Positions 43,801 to 57,543 of a stretch of 64,000 nucleotides of DNA are shown in pieces; position 1 is the stretch's first letter, and every line of letters begins with the position of its first letter. Under the pieces are notes generated by a model. The model did not search any database. It was not told the origin of the DNA and was given only the letters and a program-made list of their open reading frames with translations. The translations under genes and the position numbers were made by a program. This stretch comes from Protonemura montana (taxonomy: Eukaryota > Arthropoda > Insecta > Plecoptera > Nemouridae), in NCBI GenBank assembly GCA_947568835.1, contig OX387604.1, forward strand, positions 8,711,860-8,775,859, written 5' to 3'.

Positions 43801-46800
43801 TACCTACCTACCTACCTACCTACCTACCTACCTACCTACCTACCTACCTACCTACCTACCTACCTACATACCTACCTACCTACCTACCAACCTATCTCAG
43901 TGATTGTGCAGTATTTTTTCAACTATACACACAGAAACAACCGGAAATGGATGGTATTTGATGCATAAATCCATCAATTAATGTTTTGAAGTTAATGCAA
44001 TGTGTTGGACATGCTAAAGAACATTTTTTACGTGGTTCTATCCTAAATGGGTCATTACCTTTAAAATTGAATGTTTCCACTTGATTATGTTACCTAGTTA
44101 TGCGTTTAGATATTACTTAAAAATGTCCTATGTTGCCACAACTGAGAACAAAAATGATCAAACTTGACATTTTTGGTTCATGTTTTAGCCCTTGTTCTAT
44201 GGATAAAAAAAATGTTTTACAATAGAAAAGAATAACTTAGAGACATTTTCGACCCTTAGCACCTGCAACATGCATCATTTCAATTAAAAAAATATTTTTA
44301 GAGGCAAGAAACTTCCTTAAAATGTTGATATGTGTGCAAAAAGCCAGCTATGCGATGCCAATTTACTAGATTATGTAGGCATTATATTGATAATCTCACA
44401 CTATATGATTATTATTCGAGAATATAGCTAATTTACATAAAAGAATAACCTACATAGATGTGCACTGAGGCAAAACCACCTAACTGAATGCTTTTGTAGT
44501 CCGGTTTATTTGCTTTACGCCAAGAATCGTTCCATGAAACATTTCCAGAATTATTTCATTTCAATTAGAAGCACTTGTAAAACATTTCATTCTTTCTCGT
44601 TTGAAAGTGCGGTGTACCGTTTGGCTATTAAGGATTAAGGTAGCGGGTTGGGGAAAGGGGAAGAGTGAAGCAAAGGAAATGGATAATAGGGCGATGACAC
44701 ATACCGCTGATCATCACCCATGCTCCCGTGCAAGTCGGTGGCGGGGCAGCCTATGAAAGCATAACCGATGCGGGCGAGAACGTCCAGAAGTTCCACCAAT
44801 ACATTCCAGCCCGCAACCAAACGAGCCCTAGGTTTAAATTTTGATATTACAGCCCCTGAAGTAATCATGCCGAGAGCAGTGAATACCAATCCCACAGAAC
44901 CTGGAACGAGAAAGAGTTTAGTGAAATTATGGTTAAGGATTTTCACAAATTCCACTAGTAAAAATGACTAATCTAACACAATTCTTGTGTTAGATCCATT
45001 TTTGTCATACGAATTACTGCAGACAAATGTAGTTCTTCTTATAACGCATAAACTATATAGTCTATGTTATATTTTCAAAGCCATCTAGATTCTAGACCCC
45101 TTTTTGCCATAACGGCTACTGCAACCAAATTTAAAATTAATGTGGTTAGTACACATGGTACCGATAGATGCCAACAGATAGCGCTTGCAGCCGTTCTTTT
45201 TAAAAAATCTCTACCTTTCAAAAATTAGAACTCACAATATTGAAACGTGTATATACATTTTAGAAGTTAGCATTAGAAAAAACGAAACTTCCGTTCACTC
45301 GAAACGAAGGTGAGCCCACTTACTAGCTACCTCCATTTTTGTCGATAAAGTAAACATTTGCCGGAATTTTTCGCCAAAACAGTATAACATTAGAGCTATG
45401 GCAGGTGTGTTGCATGTTTTACCTGTGATAAGACTGGCGGTGGCAGCAGACTGTCGAAATTGAGTCTCCATATACTTTGGCATGAACGTCCAATACCCAA
45501 TGAAGCCAAACATGAAACAGACCGAACTAAACGAGTTGAATACCAAAATTCGATTCTTGAGTAGTCTGCGCATTGTGCTTCGGAAATCTGTAACAATTAC
45601 CTTATCAATAAAATTTACTTGCTAATTTACTTAGACTCGTTGAACCTGTTATAGATTTTTTTCGAATTGTTACCTTTGAACGTTAACTTTCGTTTCGGCG
45701 CGGGAGGATTTATCTTCGCTTTAGCAGCCGCTCTCAAAGCTGCTCTAGGCAAAACTTTAGGAAAAGTCAAAAGAACGATTCCTAAAAGTATGCTTACAAC
45801 GCCAAATGGTGCCCATCCTGAAAATCGTTCACGCAAAATTAAGCCAGATTTTAAGAAATAGATATTAATGAGAAAAATAATATTTAAGAAAGCTTTGTTA
45901 ATAATATATTAAAATAGAAAAGATTATTTTCCGGGCATAGGTATTTTTTTATGACACAATCATCGGTCGTAGCATACCTAGCCACCATGCTCCTATCCAG
46001 CGCGGGTCATCGACGGTTATAGTTGGGTGCACGTGTGGGTCGATGTAAACTTGAAGGGCATAACTCGCGAAAACGAACCCAAAAGTGGGTCCCAACATGC
46101 GTAAACATTGCCATACAGCTGCAGACCAAAGTTGTGTTAAGATTTGAATCATAATACAGTGTTAAGTTTCAGTTTTAGTAGAGTAGGGGTTTATGATATA
46201 AAGTGGAATTACCTAAAAGGAGAGGCGTCTTGTTTTTTCGGGAGTTGTCGTCTAGGTAAGCAATACCTAGTGTGTAATACATCGAAGTGCCGATGCCCAA
46301 AAGAACCTGAGAGAAGAATGAGATTGCAGCTGCAATTGTGCCTGTGTGAGCTCCTTCCGAACAGTCTTCTTCGTCCGTTGCAGATATTCCGCACAAAGAA
46401 CCAAAAAAACCTGTGGAAAATATTGAGAGATACAAATTTATACAATTAACAGAACTTGAATGCTGATCATCAGTGATGGTTTCATGGTTGATTTTCATGA
46501 GATTGAAATGGTAGTGATAGGGGAAAACGTATCCAACGTGAAATTCCCCTTGGACGTGTTATTTATACAAAGTGGTTGTTTGCCAAAGAAATTAGTTGGT
46601 ATGTCTTTGGTTTTTTCTAGCATCGGACGTACTTTTTGACTATCTCATAGCTGTGCATAAGATGTGCATATTTTGCTTAGTACAAATATTGGTCATAAGT
46701 AGTACCTGCAGAGTATGAGTTGTTTACTGCAGCCCCGTGTTCTTCCGTTAATTCCAAAGCATCCAGGCCTGGCCCGTACATCAGGTGTGGCACCAAACGA

Positions 46801-47696
46801 ACGAAACAACTTATCCCGACTAAAATTGTTCCCACCGAAACCCATCTTGTTTTGTGGCTTTCGCTCCCCAAGTAAGAAATCATCAAGGAACAGCTGAATG
46901 CACCGACGTCCCATCCAGACGAAATCAGTCCTAGAAAATCGAACATTTTATACAAACTTTTCGCAAGTTCGAATCTAGGCGTCGAACTAGGATGCGACTT
47001 ACCTGACGTTCGACTAGGAATCTTAAAACGTTTTTCCATCGTGGAAATGGTTCCCACAAAATATGAGCCCAAGCCAAACTGAGTCATACCAATCAGCCCA
47101 TAAATCAGCACATAAGATTTCGTGCTGGCCAAACGCTGTAGCCATGCTGGCTTAAAAGGACCGATTCCGCAAATGGAATCTTGTAAGTATTCATCTTCGA
47201 GTCCTATGTCTGGCAAATTTGCCCCATTTTCTTTGGCCTCGTCATTCTTCGTCAACACTACCCCATTAGGCGTGGTCTCCGCGGTGTCAGTTGTCCCATC
47301 AGTGGATGTGACCGTGAAACGGGTTGATGCACCTGTTACTAGTGTTTCCTTGCTGATTTCCTCAAGTTTATTTTGCTTTTCTGCGAGAGTTTCTTCGGAC
47401 TTTATCTCTTCCACTTGAGTTTCAATCGAATGGTTGCTACCATTGGTTATTTCTGCGGCAGAGTGATCAAAATTTCCCTGGCCGCTAGACGCGTTAATCC
47501 TAGAACCGGAGTCGGCTGGAAAATTTTCCTCATTTCCTGACCTGACCGATGATAATGCACCGTCGGTTTCACTCGTCTCACTCGGTTCCATCGACGCGGA
47601 AACAGCGTCGCAAACGGAAACCACACTTCCTGTGTCTTGTCCAATAGTATTTCCCTGATTTCCAGGTTTTAATTGAACACTGTGTATGGTACTCAT
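40821..47696 (-). CDS. Oatp: Organic anion transporter polypeptide (OATP/SLCO), complete, 12 exons
   Basis: Exons: 47696-47003, 46930-46706, 46410-46213, 46118-45978, 45817-45674, 45587-45423, 44900-44705, 43128-42981, 42703-42528, 42437-42334, 41132-41031 and 40951-40821. They total 2424 nt, or 807 residues plus stop, and every junction is GT..AG with agreeing phase. Family marks are [10 protein letters not shown] with the first helix, [40 protein letters not shown] and [13 protein letters not shown] followed by FIPGPIVYG. Exon 8 encodes a Kazal-type extracellular loop with many Cys ([18 protein letters not shown]), continued in exon 9. OATPs are 12-helix plasma-membrane carriers that take up bile acids, hormones and drugs. 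The N-terminal 175 residues before the first helix form an unusually long acidic, Ser/Thr-rich cytosolic extension. Intron 1 is only 72 nt. Substrate cannot be inferred. Confidence 0.95.
43569..43892 (+). repeat. TACC tetranucleotide microsatellite
   Basis: About 320 bp of (TACC)n with occasional TACA, TACT or TATC units, in the OATP intron between exons 7 and 8. It yields a fake Tyr-Leu-Pro-Thr repeat protein in one frame. Confidence 0.98.
44971..44995. repeat. Perfect short hairpin
   Basis: ATCTAACACAA, TTC, TTGTGTTAGAT forms an 11-bp perfect stem with a 3-base loop, in the OATP intron between exons 6 and 7. Just downstream, CATTTTTGTCATACGAATT and CCTTTTTGCCATAACGGCT-type sequence looks like a diverged direct duplication spaced about 105 bp apart. 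Confidence 0.85.
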
Positions 47697-50600
47697 TTTA
47701 GAGGGATTTTAAGTTACTCACTTATCAATTACGGAACAAAGAAAAACCATTTATCATCGGAACTAATAAATGTGTCGCACTGGCATCTCTGTCATATTAT
47801 CTACCTTCTATCACAACTCCCGACATAGCCATGCGTTCTGCGCCTTGCAATCGCTATGGTCTCCTTGCCTATGTATACCCGACTACGCCATCGTCAGCCA
47901 CATTCAAATTGGACTTCGATTCATTTAAATGTTTAAACAAAGAGTCAGATGCTTTGCATGATAGCTCGGTCACTATTGTCTAAGGTATTAAACATCTTCA
48001 GTGAAAGATCACGCTTTAAAATTCTAGTCATGACTGTGCAGTGATTTAAATAATTTGCTATAAGTGTAGTTACTATTTCTGCCTCAATGAGTTGCAATAA
48101 GTGATGGGAAAGTTGTCCATGTTATCAACGCAAGCAAATGCAGTTCATATTGACTCCCCCGTTAAAAAATATCTGGTTACCGATATTATGTTTAGGTTTA
48201 GGAAAGTGGGGACGACACTTTGGGATGCAACAAACCACTGCCTGCTTAGATAGCTGGCTTAATGTTTGCCATTACCAAACATTCCCATACAACATTGATA
48301 TGGCCGAGCCCGACATTTAATCATACTAGTTGATTCCCGTGAACCAAATAATGACGTGAATTGCGCGATATGTAACGCACCCTTTATTGCGTACAGCGAG
48401 ACCCCCTATTAAGTGACAACACCCCATCCCAAGTAAGACGGCAAGCACCCTCCCTTCATAGGAGCCTAGACCACAAGGGACCGTTGGGGACCGTTGGGGA
48501 CCGTAGGGGACAGCGGTATAACGATTACGAGATGGCGATCTTTGTTCTAATAAGATCCTTTGAATCCGTGCAGAGACTTGCCAGTTGCCATCCGAAGATC
48601 TTATGCTAATAATGTCTTACTCTAATGCAAGACAGTCTTGTGCTAATTGGACCTAGTTGTGTATGTGGTATTTAATTAGAGAAGGTAGATCAACATTTGA
48701 CCAAGAAAATAGTACCGGTCTGTCTTAAATATGTCTTTGATGACGGTTTCGAAAGCTTAGATCAAATATGTCAGTATGATGAATGGTTATTCTATTTGCT
48801 TTGCGTTTAACAATTTACGATTGGCCAGGAAATCTGAAGTAACGAGCACCCGTCTCGTTTTTTTTTACTTTGTTATGTTGGTCTATTTAGAATCTGAATC
48901 AAAACGGCAAGCTTGTTTGCGCCCAAAAGTTCAATGTATTATTGGGTTCAATGCTTCAGTGGCACGTGTTGTATTTTTCCTGGAAATAATTTTGAATGGA
49001 CATATCTTAGACAGTCTTTTCTGTAGACGATGAGTGCGGAGGGTCAACGATGCTTTCCGGTCTTGATATAAGCTTCAGCTTTAGCCTAATATAAATTGTC
49101 CTGGTCCGACGAAAAAGCTTATTCGATATTTTGCAAAATATGAACTTTTAAAGACCCTTCCTTCGATCAAAACATAATTCTTAAGCTTTACTCCACATAT
49201 CCATACCCTGGGACTGGACAAGGAATGGGACGCATTTCTTTAGAACATCACAGGCGATCACAAGGCCCCACGTTCCGAGCGACTCGGCTCATGCGGTGGA
49301 GGTGCCGGTTCCAAGGTTTAAAGCTTACTACACGCTCAACGCACGCTTTTACGCAGATTACTTACAGAAAAAATACAATTTTCTGTCTTTCAATCAAAAA
49401 ATACTTTTTACATGGGTAAAAATGTTAGGGAAAAGAGTTACTTTATTTTCTTTTGTCTTGCATTTATTTTTTAAGGGAGACTTTTTTTTAGAATCCCTAA
49501 CTTCTAATGATGGTCAGTTGAAAGAAGCTTTACTTGCTCACAATATACGCACAGGTCAAAGCATTAGCTTGGACAATACACCAGTCCTCAGAGTAAAAGG
49601 ATCATTCCTGGAAATATATATAAATATGAAACATAGAGCAAAAGCGGGGTTGACTTCATTTCACGATATGTAGGATCTGTCGATACAGCACTGCCTTTAT
49701 CTGCTTCCTCGGGGAAATAATTCTTTTCCTTCTCCTTCAGACTCTCTTGCAACTTTCAAAATTGTCAGCGACTAAACATTTATTATGAACCAGACTTTTC
49801 TGTTATATTTTCCATTGTTTTAGTTAATATTTAAAATGTCAACAAAAATGTGAGTATAAAGTGAAATTTCAGCAATTAGTATATCAAGAAACACGTACAT
49901 GGAATCACACACCTGTACATTTGAAAGAAAATGTTCTTTTAGCAGCGCGTAGACTCGAGCTAGCTCATGGGCATGGCAATAAATATTATGTTTGTAATAT
50001 GTGAGGAACAAACACACACAAAGCCAGGAAAGCAGAAAGCTCAGATGTATCGCACGGCACGTTATTATTTATAGGTGAGATTTTACACTTTTACCAAGTT
50101 AATTCTATGTCGTTTATTACCAGTAACGTAATATATCAATACAAAAACTGTCCAAATAGTCTTCTAGTGTACAGCAAAACCACACGAACTATTTAAGACT
50201 CAGGCAAAATCTATAAGAAGTAACAGGAAAAATTGAAAACGCGTTATTATTATGTTAGTGAAACTGTCAACGGTTTGTTCAATCCATTTTTTCAAAAGAT
50301 AAATATATTTCGAATTATTCGAATTTTTTATTATATAACGGTTTTTTCAGTGAAACCATGTATTTATGAAACCTTGAATCTAAAAAAGGACAAGCACTGC
50401 TTCCTGTTTGGTATTAAACTTGCAAGAACATAATTAAATTTACAAGTCATGCTTTTCAAATGTTACCCTCTTGGCTCTCATTACGGTGTTTCTCTTTGCA
50501 TAACAAGTTACAGTGAAATGCAGCTACGGAGATGAACCGTGGTACAGTGTCAAGAGCCGTTGGTGGGTTGAGTAAAACGACTCCGTCATCCGGCTAAATC

Positions 50601-53600
50601 ACGCAGATGACCCACCTGTTGCGACTTTATCACCCACAAAGCGTAGCCTAGAGCCGAGTGCACGGGGTGGCACGGGGTGGCACGGATACCACGACTAGCT
50701 CTTGACTAGCACGGCTAGCACGGCTGCCTATGGTTTTGCAAGATAGCCGCTCGCCACCACTCCCCAGTTCACCCTCTCCGTTAAAACGCGGTGCTCAGCT
50801 TCCGCTGAATGCAGTTTCTGGATGATTTCCTCACTCCTGTGTCTTTTCCAGCCAAGCAAAGAAAAACACGGAAAATGATTGTATTCACGTGCACTAGTTA
50901 TAATTTGAATCCAGAAAAATCGCTATCCATACTTAATTAGTGATATCACTAGTGAAATAGAATAACAAGTAAAACAGAATGTCATTAAAAGAAAAGATCT
51001 TGATAATACTTTCATGGTGGTTCTTGAATGACAATGATTCTGGCTGCTTACACTGCACAGAGAGATAAATAGAATTTTGGCCAAGACCGTTTGTCAAATT
51101 ATAGCATCTAGAAAGATAGATAGCTCGATGTCTTTCATTTGGACTGGCCCCATGTTGTGTTATCTTTAGACGTGACAAACTGAAAACCAAACAGATTTTG
51201 TCTTGAATCGAAATCTTGACTTGTTCTTATTCGGAAGAATACCCAGGAAATTAACTTTTCAAAAATAGAACATTGGAGAGCAGGGAGCTGGGATAGGGGA
51301 TGTGTTTTCAAATTGATAAGTATATTGCGCATCGGAGGGGATACTTTATTTCGTAAGACATTACGAATTATTTTTCGATATTTTCTGCGAGAGCTTCTGA
51401 GTTCTGTACGTGTTCCTTTCTTGAGCATATCTTGAGCAGAGTGTCTCTCTTTTTGTTATTACTTCGCGACGAATGTATTTCTCATCTCAGTCTCAGAAGA
51501 AAGGAAATGGGCGTTCGAATATCAAAAAGCATAAAAAATCAATTAAAAGGAACGTGGTCGTGTTTTATTCACAGGTTTGGAACTGATTCGGATTCAAACA
51601 TTGGAATTTTGGGCAATGGGGGAGGGGGCGGGGGGAAGCTCAAACAGAGGATCATCAACAACCATATGTCCCCCAGACCCCCCCCCCCCCCCCTAACCAA
51701 AAAAATGGGGTTTGGATGTATTCGTAAACCTGTCAATCACTAAATTTCAAGTCTTGAATTAACCGAGAAAGTCGGTGATACTTTACGCAGAGAGAAAAGA
51801 AGGTACTGAAGTTAAGAATGCCACATTTTCTTTCTAAGATAACGAAACATTAATTAATATTCGTTTACATTTACCCTTTAAGTAAGACTTTTCAATTCAC
51901 GGGTATACCAACGTTATTTCATGTTTACGACGGTTTCTTCTTTCCGATTAATCAAGAAGGGTGCATCTCGTAAGATACGACACACCATCTACCTTACCCT
52001 TGGTAAGTATTAGGAGGAATATTACTACATAAGGCAATGCCATGTGTATAGTGTATACACGTTTGAGAAAATTTACTGCTTTTCGCAAACTAAGTCCAAA
52101 GTTGTGTGGAAAGTCGTTGGCTGGTGCATTTTCGAGCTTCCTTGTTGGTGATACAGCGATTAGGAAAGATGTTCATCATCGATGCCTAAGACCTTCCTAC
52201 AACCAACTCCTGTTTGTTCCCTGATAATCTTCAATAACACATAAATATCATACTAATACCACCTAAACTTCCCTTACAGACACTTTAAGATATACAACTA
52301 GAGATCGCTTGAGATATATCACATCTTACGCGCCCCTACACTTACCAACGTCTTATAGTCAGTTGGTTCGACCAGTAAACTATACTCGGGTTTCCTCCAC
52401 CAACTAAAGATGGGGCTCAGGCGTTTACACTTACATAACACCCCCGCACAGCTACTATGATTGCACCGTAGTCGTGCCTCATTGAAGTGTCTTTATTGCG
52501 CCGACCAACACCTACAATTATTTCAAAGTAAAATCCGCAACCAGAATCAATAAAAAACAGCCAAATTGAAAAACGCGACGACGCTTCAAATCATCTGGTT
52601 GAAGAAAATGAAATTTAACTTTATTACCGTACTTTGGTGCACTTATAGATTATTTCAAGTATTTCTTACCCACATAAAATTTGGATAGTGTCGTATTTTG
52701 TCGAGAGGAGCAGAAGTGAGGAGGCTAGCTGCTACCCCAACGGTATTCATCTAAATGTTGTGCTTGTAATCTGCCAGTGTAATGTAGCGGGTGGTTGTGT
52801 TATATGTCATCCTTTATTATATACAATCCTACGTTATGGCCGTCTTATGGGGGTAGATGGGCGAAAGAGAGTAGCGTACATTAGATCTGCAGGAAAGACG
52901 AAGATAAAGGCTCACTCCAGAAGAGATAACCAAATAGAGAGCACACTGATATCCAAGCAAGAAATATGTTCATAAAGTTCTAACGCTGCATTTTGTACAT
53001 TTTCATGGAAAGTGGTCCTTAATAAAACAAAAGTTGTTTTATTAAGAAGCTGAAGGGATGGTGTGAGATCCACCATACTACCATTATTAAGTCGGTTAAT
53101 GGTGTTGTGGTGCTTGCTGATTTGCTCCTTAAATAATAATTGCGTATAAGTAGATATATTAATGGTCATAAAGCATGCACCTACAATGAACATGGGGTGG
53201 TTAATTGGTTTTATCAAAGCCGCTGGAGATTTGTAGGAACGGCATTTTATGCTGAGCGGTCGTACGGTGTGACTGGCCGCGAATTGCTATCAAGTTAATT
53301 AAGTTCTCCATCATGACGACTGAAAAAACAAACAACTCCTTATAATTATATCACGTGACTCACACGAAACTAGATATTAAGTCCTCTATAATTGTTAAAA
53401 TTAAAAAATTTGACAAATTTTCATTTTAGTTTTAATGATTTCATATCATCACTTTCCCTTATTTCCGTGACACTTCTTAATCCACGTTGATCTTCATACC
53501 CCGTCAGCTTCTTTCACGAGAGCTCGACTTTACTCTAACTGCTTTAATACATTCTCACGGCCCCATATCTTGAGTCTAGTGAATTTCGACGCCAAGCGAC

Positions 53601-56600
53601 GCTTACGAACCTTCGGCGTCGACGTCGGCGTCGGCGTCGTAGGTAGCCGAGTCGAGCCGCCTACACTGTATAATAATAATATAATAGAAACTGCGGTATA
53701 TTTTCCTTACTAAACATTCTTAGTGTTTTCTGCGCTGTATAACGTTGGATGTAATAATTCATCTATCCCGAGGTTGCGCTTCTAAGATTACTGATCTTTA
53801 ATCCTTTACGAGTCTAAAAGTTAAGATTTACTGCCTCCTTCCACCCGCCAAGGCCCAAGCCAGCAGCGTCTCTCGGAATTATATTGTGCTAGGGGGAAAA
53901 TTATTATATGAAATATCTACAACTCTATATGGGAGCTTATCTCAGTGTATGTGTGTTGGGGTTTACCACCGGCAGGCAGCTATGATGCTGGTAAACTTAT
54001 AAAATATAGCGTCCTTTCATGAATCTTATTAAGATCTCTGCGCGTTGCTTTCTAAGGAAAGTCTGAGGTGGTGGGGTAGGAGAAAGAGGTTGCTAGAATC
54101 AATTACATACTTCCAGTCACTGTTTTCCATGCTTTTCCTACTTTCATTGATCATGCTCTCGGCTTTACAAGTGCGCCAGTTTACTTGCTAAATCAGTTAC
54201 AATTATAATCCCTCGAATGATTGTCGATAATCGTTTGCATCTAATATTTTAGTTCATACAAATTTGACAATACAGATTTAAAATAGTCATGATAATGTGA
54301 CTTATATTCAATTTAATCGTCGATGCTTATTGTAAGTGACTGCAATATGTGTTATACATGCGATTAATTGTCAGCCTTAACAGAATAACTAAATTGTTGG
54401 GTTTCACATTTCACGTTGTAATGTCCTTGTATGGGTAATGAGCAGCCCCTCATGGGTGGTTGGTCGGTTGTGAGGGTTTGAGGGGGAGGGGGGGCTCATC
54501 GGCGTCCCGTTCTCTGCGTCGACTGGCACGGTTTTGCGAACCCACTGGTGAGAACGAGCCAGCGCCTGGGAGAACGGATAGCTGCAACCCGCACCACCAA
54601 CAAGAGGAGCAGGCACGTCGAAAGGGGCTAGTATAGAAAGTTATGAGAAAGAACTGTATATAATCCGACGCTATATATCACCCAAGAAGAGCTAAGACGT
54701 TAACTAGAATTTAAGGCTAAGAAAATAGACTAAGTTTGTGAGGGAAATAAGTTGGGCCATCTCACAACGGATAGATGCAGTAGATGAGACAGAGAAGGGT
54801 GTGTTAAAAATAATTTAGCTGATTGAAAATGAAGATTGAAGGTATAAAGACTACAATGATAACGTAGCATACAGATAGCGGAGAGTTGTGAACTGAAGCG
54901 GAAAGCTACCCTTAATCATAAGCAATAATTAAAGAAAAAAATATTTACGGAGACAATAGACCATAGTTTATTTGAGTTTTCCGACTGCAACAAAGAGTGT
55001 ACGAAATATATTTGTTCCCTTTTCATGCGCCAGGGGAAAGTGCGTAGAAAGAAGGGTTCATTTATTTGATATAAATCTGTGACAAGATTCCCAGTGACAA
55101 GTGAACTGTTACTACTCGTGCACCCCACGCACCCCACGCATAACATGTACGCTCTTCTAAACGAGATTATCTAATTCGCCAATGCGTGAGCGCGACTTGT
55201 GAGGAACTTGGGTCTTGGGAACTTGCTTCCCACATTTCGCGCCGCTCTCGCCAGAGATTATTATTGCATTTCCTAAGTGTGTGTGTCTGCCTGAAAGCTA
55301 TCCTAAACGGCTTTTCCTTTTCTTATCGGAGAGAAATATAACCTTGTGCAAATCGAGTCCACACTCGCCATAGCAATTTTCTTTTCTGTTATAACTCTTT
55401 GCTAACGTTGAAATCAAAGAGGAAACAGTGAGGTTGTACACAAGCAGTAAGCCTAATAACAGCATAACGTCAGAAGAGATGCCGCCAGGGTCTCGATTTC
55501 GCCAGCTTCTAAGCCTAGGATTTTTCTCATCCGATTAACTTCTATCGACTTAGCACGGATGGAAGTGATAAAAATAATAGCATGATGAGTTTTAGTGGCT
55601 AGCTGATTCCCGGGGAGTCAGGGAAAGCTTCTGGAAAAGCGTCGTGCCGCTTCTGATTTTTCCGCAGTAGCTAGCCTCAAATTTCATATACTTTCTGATT
55701 ATGTCAGCTCTTGCAAGTTATAGCGCTAATCCAAGATGAGTTTCCCGCCAAAGTGGAGGGTGAGATTTGTAATGAGATGATAAAATCATTCTTGCGACAT
55801 TAATTTATAATAAAAGCAAGTTGAGCGATCCGCTACAGTGATTAGAGCAGGCATTTTGGTGGATGAAGAATTCCCTGAATTTGCCACCCATTTTCATGGC
55901 TAATTTATCTTCTACCTGTAGTCCAAGGCTTCTGGTGTACAACTAAATGTGTCATAATGGTGTGTGGTACTGCCAAGTGTTACTCTGTGCGAACTGGGAC
56001 GACTTGGTGTGAGATCTAGGAACTGATATGTCACGACTCAGCGCATCCAATTGTTGAGTATTGGTTGAGGAGGGGTTGAGGAAGGAGGTGGAGACGCCTG
56101 TTGGTGAGGATCGCCGTCGTCGCCATCGTCTATGCTCAACACATGGATACAACACCAGGGACACGTGATTCAAGTGGCATATGACCCCACTGCATGCATA
56201 TAGCCCTAACACCCTGTTGTGACATGTAGCTCCAGCTGACCAATATATTCTGCTCAAGGGCCGCAAAACTATTATTCGGTTTATTTTACTCAAATGAGAG
56301 CAATCGTCCCACACGTATTCCGATATAGTTTTTACATGTAATTCCAACAATCTCAGTGGAGCATCTTCTATGAAATCATCAATTCAGCGAGATGACTATT
56401 TTCAACATTTCACTGAACAGAAGGTAAATGCCCGATTTATTAGAATTATTGGAATTGCTTGGGGGTTTTGAAATTGTCAGTTGCGTGTGATGTTGCGGTA
56501 AATATTGATACAGTAATTATTTTAGTGCTGCTGTATTGTTCTCTGTTGTTTTACGGCTGTCCTATTTTGAACACCATTTCAATCGTTGGCGTGCTTTGAG

Positions 56601-57543
56601 AGTGCAACGCTTCCCCGAATGTCGCTGCTCTGCGCTGAGCTCACATAACTTTTTGAGTTTTGAGCTGCTTAGTTTTATTTTGACTGGCTCCGTTCATTAT
56701 AGGTGGATATGGCTTAAGTTAAAATCTTGCTTCAAGGGGACACACAAGTTTTATTTCGGAATTTAATTGGAGAAATCCTCTTTCATTTCATTATCTTGCT
56801 GGTATGATATTTTCGCTTCTTAAAGATTACACTTAACTCTGATAGTGAGGCACAAGGAGAAGTAACACAAACGCGGCCCAGGCGGCCTCTACAAGAGAGA
56901 AGCAGATCATTACGAGTTTGCTAGTCAAAAAATACCCGTTTTGGCATTGTCATGAAAGCTCTCCTTCTGGATTTCCTCTGAAGAGTTAAGATGGAGACCG
57001 AATCAATTGAAAGGATAAAATGACAATCGCACTAGAAAGTGGCCAAAAATCACTCAAGGAATAAGATAGGGCGAAAGAAGCTGTCGCTTTTACTTCACTA
57101 TACGATTTGGTTATTTATTGATTCATCATTTTCTTAGCTTTAGATACAGTCATAGCGTAGCTTAATTTTAATATCGAACGAACATAAATTTTTAATAATA
57201 CAATAAATTTAAAAAAAAATTCATCAAATGGACTAATACAATTTTAGTACACGTCCGCATAAGATCGCAGATAGTATCAATATTTGGCCACATTTTCTTT
57301 TGTAAATAATAACAATGATACAACGATGTATTGGCTAACATATGAGAAAGGAGGGAATAAGATGACCGACGTATTTTCTTGTCCATCCACAAGCGAAAAT
57401 CTCTTTGGTATGGCTAGTTTCTGGTAAGTTTGAGGTACATTTACATTGATAACATCACATTTTAACAATTAGGTATGTTTCTAAGCTTAGGTACAACATT
57501 TACCACGCATATATCAAGCCATTCATCCCTACGCAACAATAAT
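47697..57543. other. 9.8-kb region with no convincing gene
   Basis: Lies between the OATP start and the dve stop, so it holds the OATP promoter and the dve 3' flank. Short tandem repeats occur at about 48477-48513 (GGGACCGTTGG three times) and 50669-50695 (GGCACGGGGT). A C-run lies at about 51678-51693 and GGCGTC repeats at about 53611-53640. A 125-codon plus frame at 49296-49673 and a 132-codon minus frame at 55952-56350 have no recognisable motifs or splice context. The space could hold cis-regulatory DNA, but nothing in the sequence proves that. Confidence 0.5.

Noticed and set aside
43569-43892. CRISPR-like array
   Set aside because: Units are 4 bp with no spacers, so this is a microsatellite in a eukaryotic intron.
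43551-43961. 136-codon Tyr-Leu-Pro-Thr repeat protein
   Set aside because: It is translation of a TACC microsatellite inside an OATP intron.
55952-56350. 132-codon minus frame downstream of dve
   Set aside because: There are no recognisable motifs, splice signals or composition bias. It may be chance or dve 3' flank.
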